Shown one piece after another: positions 20,200 through 20,299 of a stretch of DNA of 20,299 nucleotides (the first letter of the stretch is position 1; each line of letters begins with the position of its first letter). The translations under genes and the position numbers were made by a program. The notes below the pieces were generated by a model. That model saw nothing but the letters and a program-made list of their open reading frames with translations, was not told the DNA's origin and ran no database searches. Source of the DNA: an uncultured Eubacteriales bacterium (GTDB lineage: Bacteria; Bacillota_A; Clostridia; Christensenellales; Aristaeellaceae); assembly GCA_900553645.1 (NCBI GenBank), contig USEE01000003.1:1-20299 (forward strand). Reading direction: 5' to 3'.

Positions 20200-20299
20200 C
20201 TATTGCGGCGCGGCCGTCGCGTCGTCTGCGGGCTGGTCGGGTTCATCCGACGCGGCCTCGGTCGGCTCTGGCGTTGCCTGAGACTTGAGCGAATCGACG
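20200..20299 (-). CDS. C-terminal tail of an unidentified protein (cut by window edge)
   Basis: An open minus-strand frame enters from the right edge and stops at TAG (20202-20200). The 32 visible residues are rich in Asp, Glu, Pro, Ala and Thr (ATPEPTEAASDEPDQPADD) and end AAPQ. It is a disordered acidic tail with no identifiable domain, so the protein cannot be named. The strong terminator downstream and coding-like base use support a real gene end. The Pro/Thr/Glu composition resembles the linkers of the L,D-transpeptidases here. Confidence 0.75.
   Translation of the reverse strand, partial: VDSLKSQATPEPTEAASDEPDQPADDATAAPQ

Overview
The window reads as chromosomal DNA from an anaerobic, Gram-positive-type member of the Bacillota, most likely class Clostridia. 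Coding DNA is GC-rich (codons such as GCG, CGC and GCC dominate) while the gaps are visibly AT-richer. The support is the obg-yhbY-nadD-yqeK-rsfS housekeeping cluster, the electron-bifurcating NfnAB pair, GerMN-domain proteins, a monoderm-style set of wall enzymes and strong AGGAGG-type ribosome binding sites. The genus cannot be told from sequence alone. No tRNA, rRNA, CRISPR array, transposase or phage gene was found.

Layout. (i) 1-1468, minus: N-terminal part of the Lon protease, cut by the window edge. (ii) 1666-6645, minus: an OmpR-type response regulator, its sensor kinase, a GerMN lipoprotein and a membrane-anchored protein with three GerMN domains. (iii) 6962-11867, plus, divergent from (ii): a D,D-carboxypeptidase with an unusual repetitive cytoplasmic tail, then two paralogous secreted L,D-transpeptidases, each closed by a clear terminator. 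(iv) 11942-17041, minus: obg, yhbY, nadD, yqeK, rsfS and a GNAT acetyltransferase. This conserved cluster is split between yhbY and nadD by one opposite-strand membrane-protein gene (14331-15131). (v) 17520-19731, minus: nfnA-nfnB. (vi) 20200-20299, minus: the C-terminal tail of an unidentified gene.

How the genes work together. Regions (ii) and (iii) form a cell-envelope island: a signalling pair, lipoprotein and membrane GerMN partners, and three enzymes that trim or cross-link peptidoglycan stems. The order response regulator, kinase, GerMN lipoprotein resembles actinobacterial mtrA-mtrB-lpqB and is the most interesting higher-order pattern here. Region (iv) joins ribosome assembly and silencing (Obg, YhbY, RsfS) to NAD synthesis (NadD) and Ap4A hydrolysis (YqeK). 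Region (v) balances NADH, NADPH and ferredoxin.

Smaller oddities include an acetyltransferase with no AUG, GUG or UUG start in the right place, an obg ribosome binding site separated from its AUG by a perfect hairpin, a 66-bp inverted-repeat element resembling a miniature transposon remnant, 11-nt overlaps at all three overlapping gene junctions, and a heptamer (TTAAGGC) concentrated in the gaps between genes.
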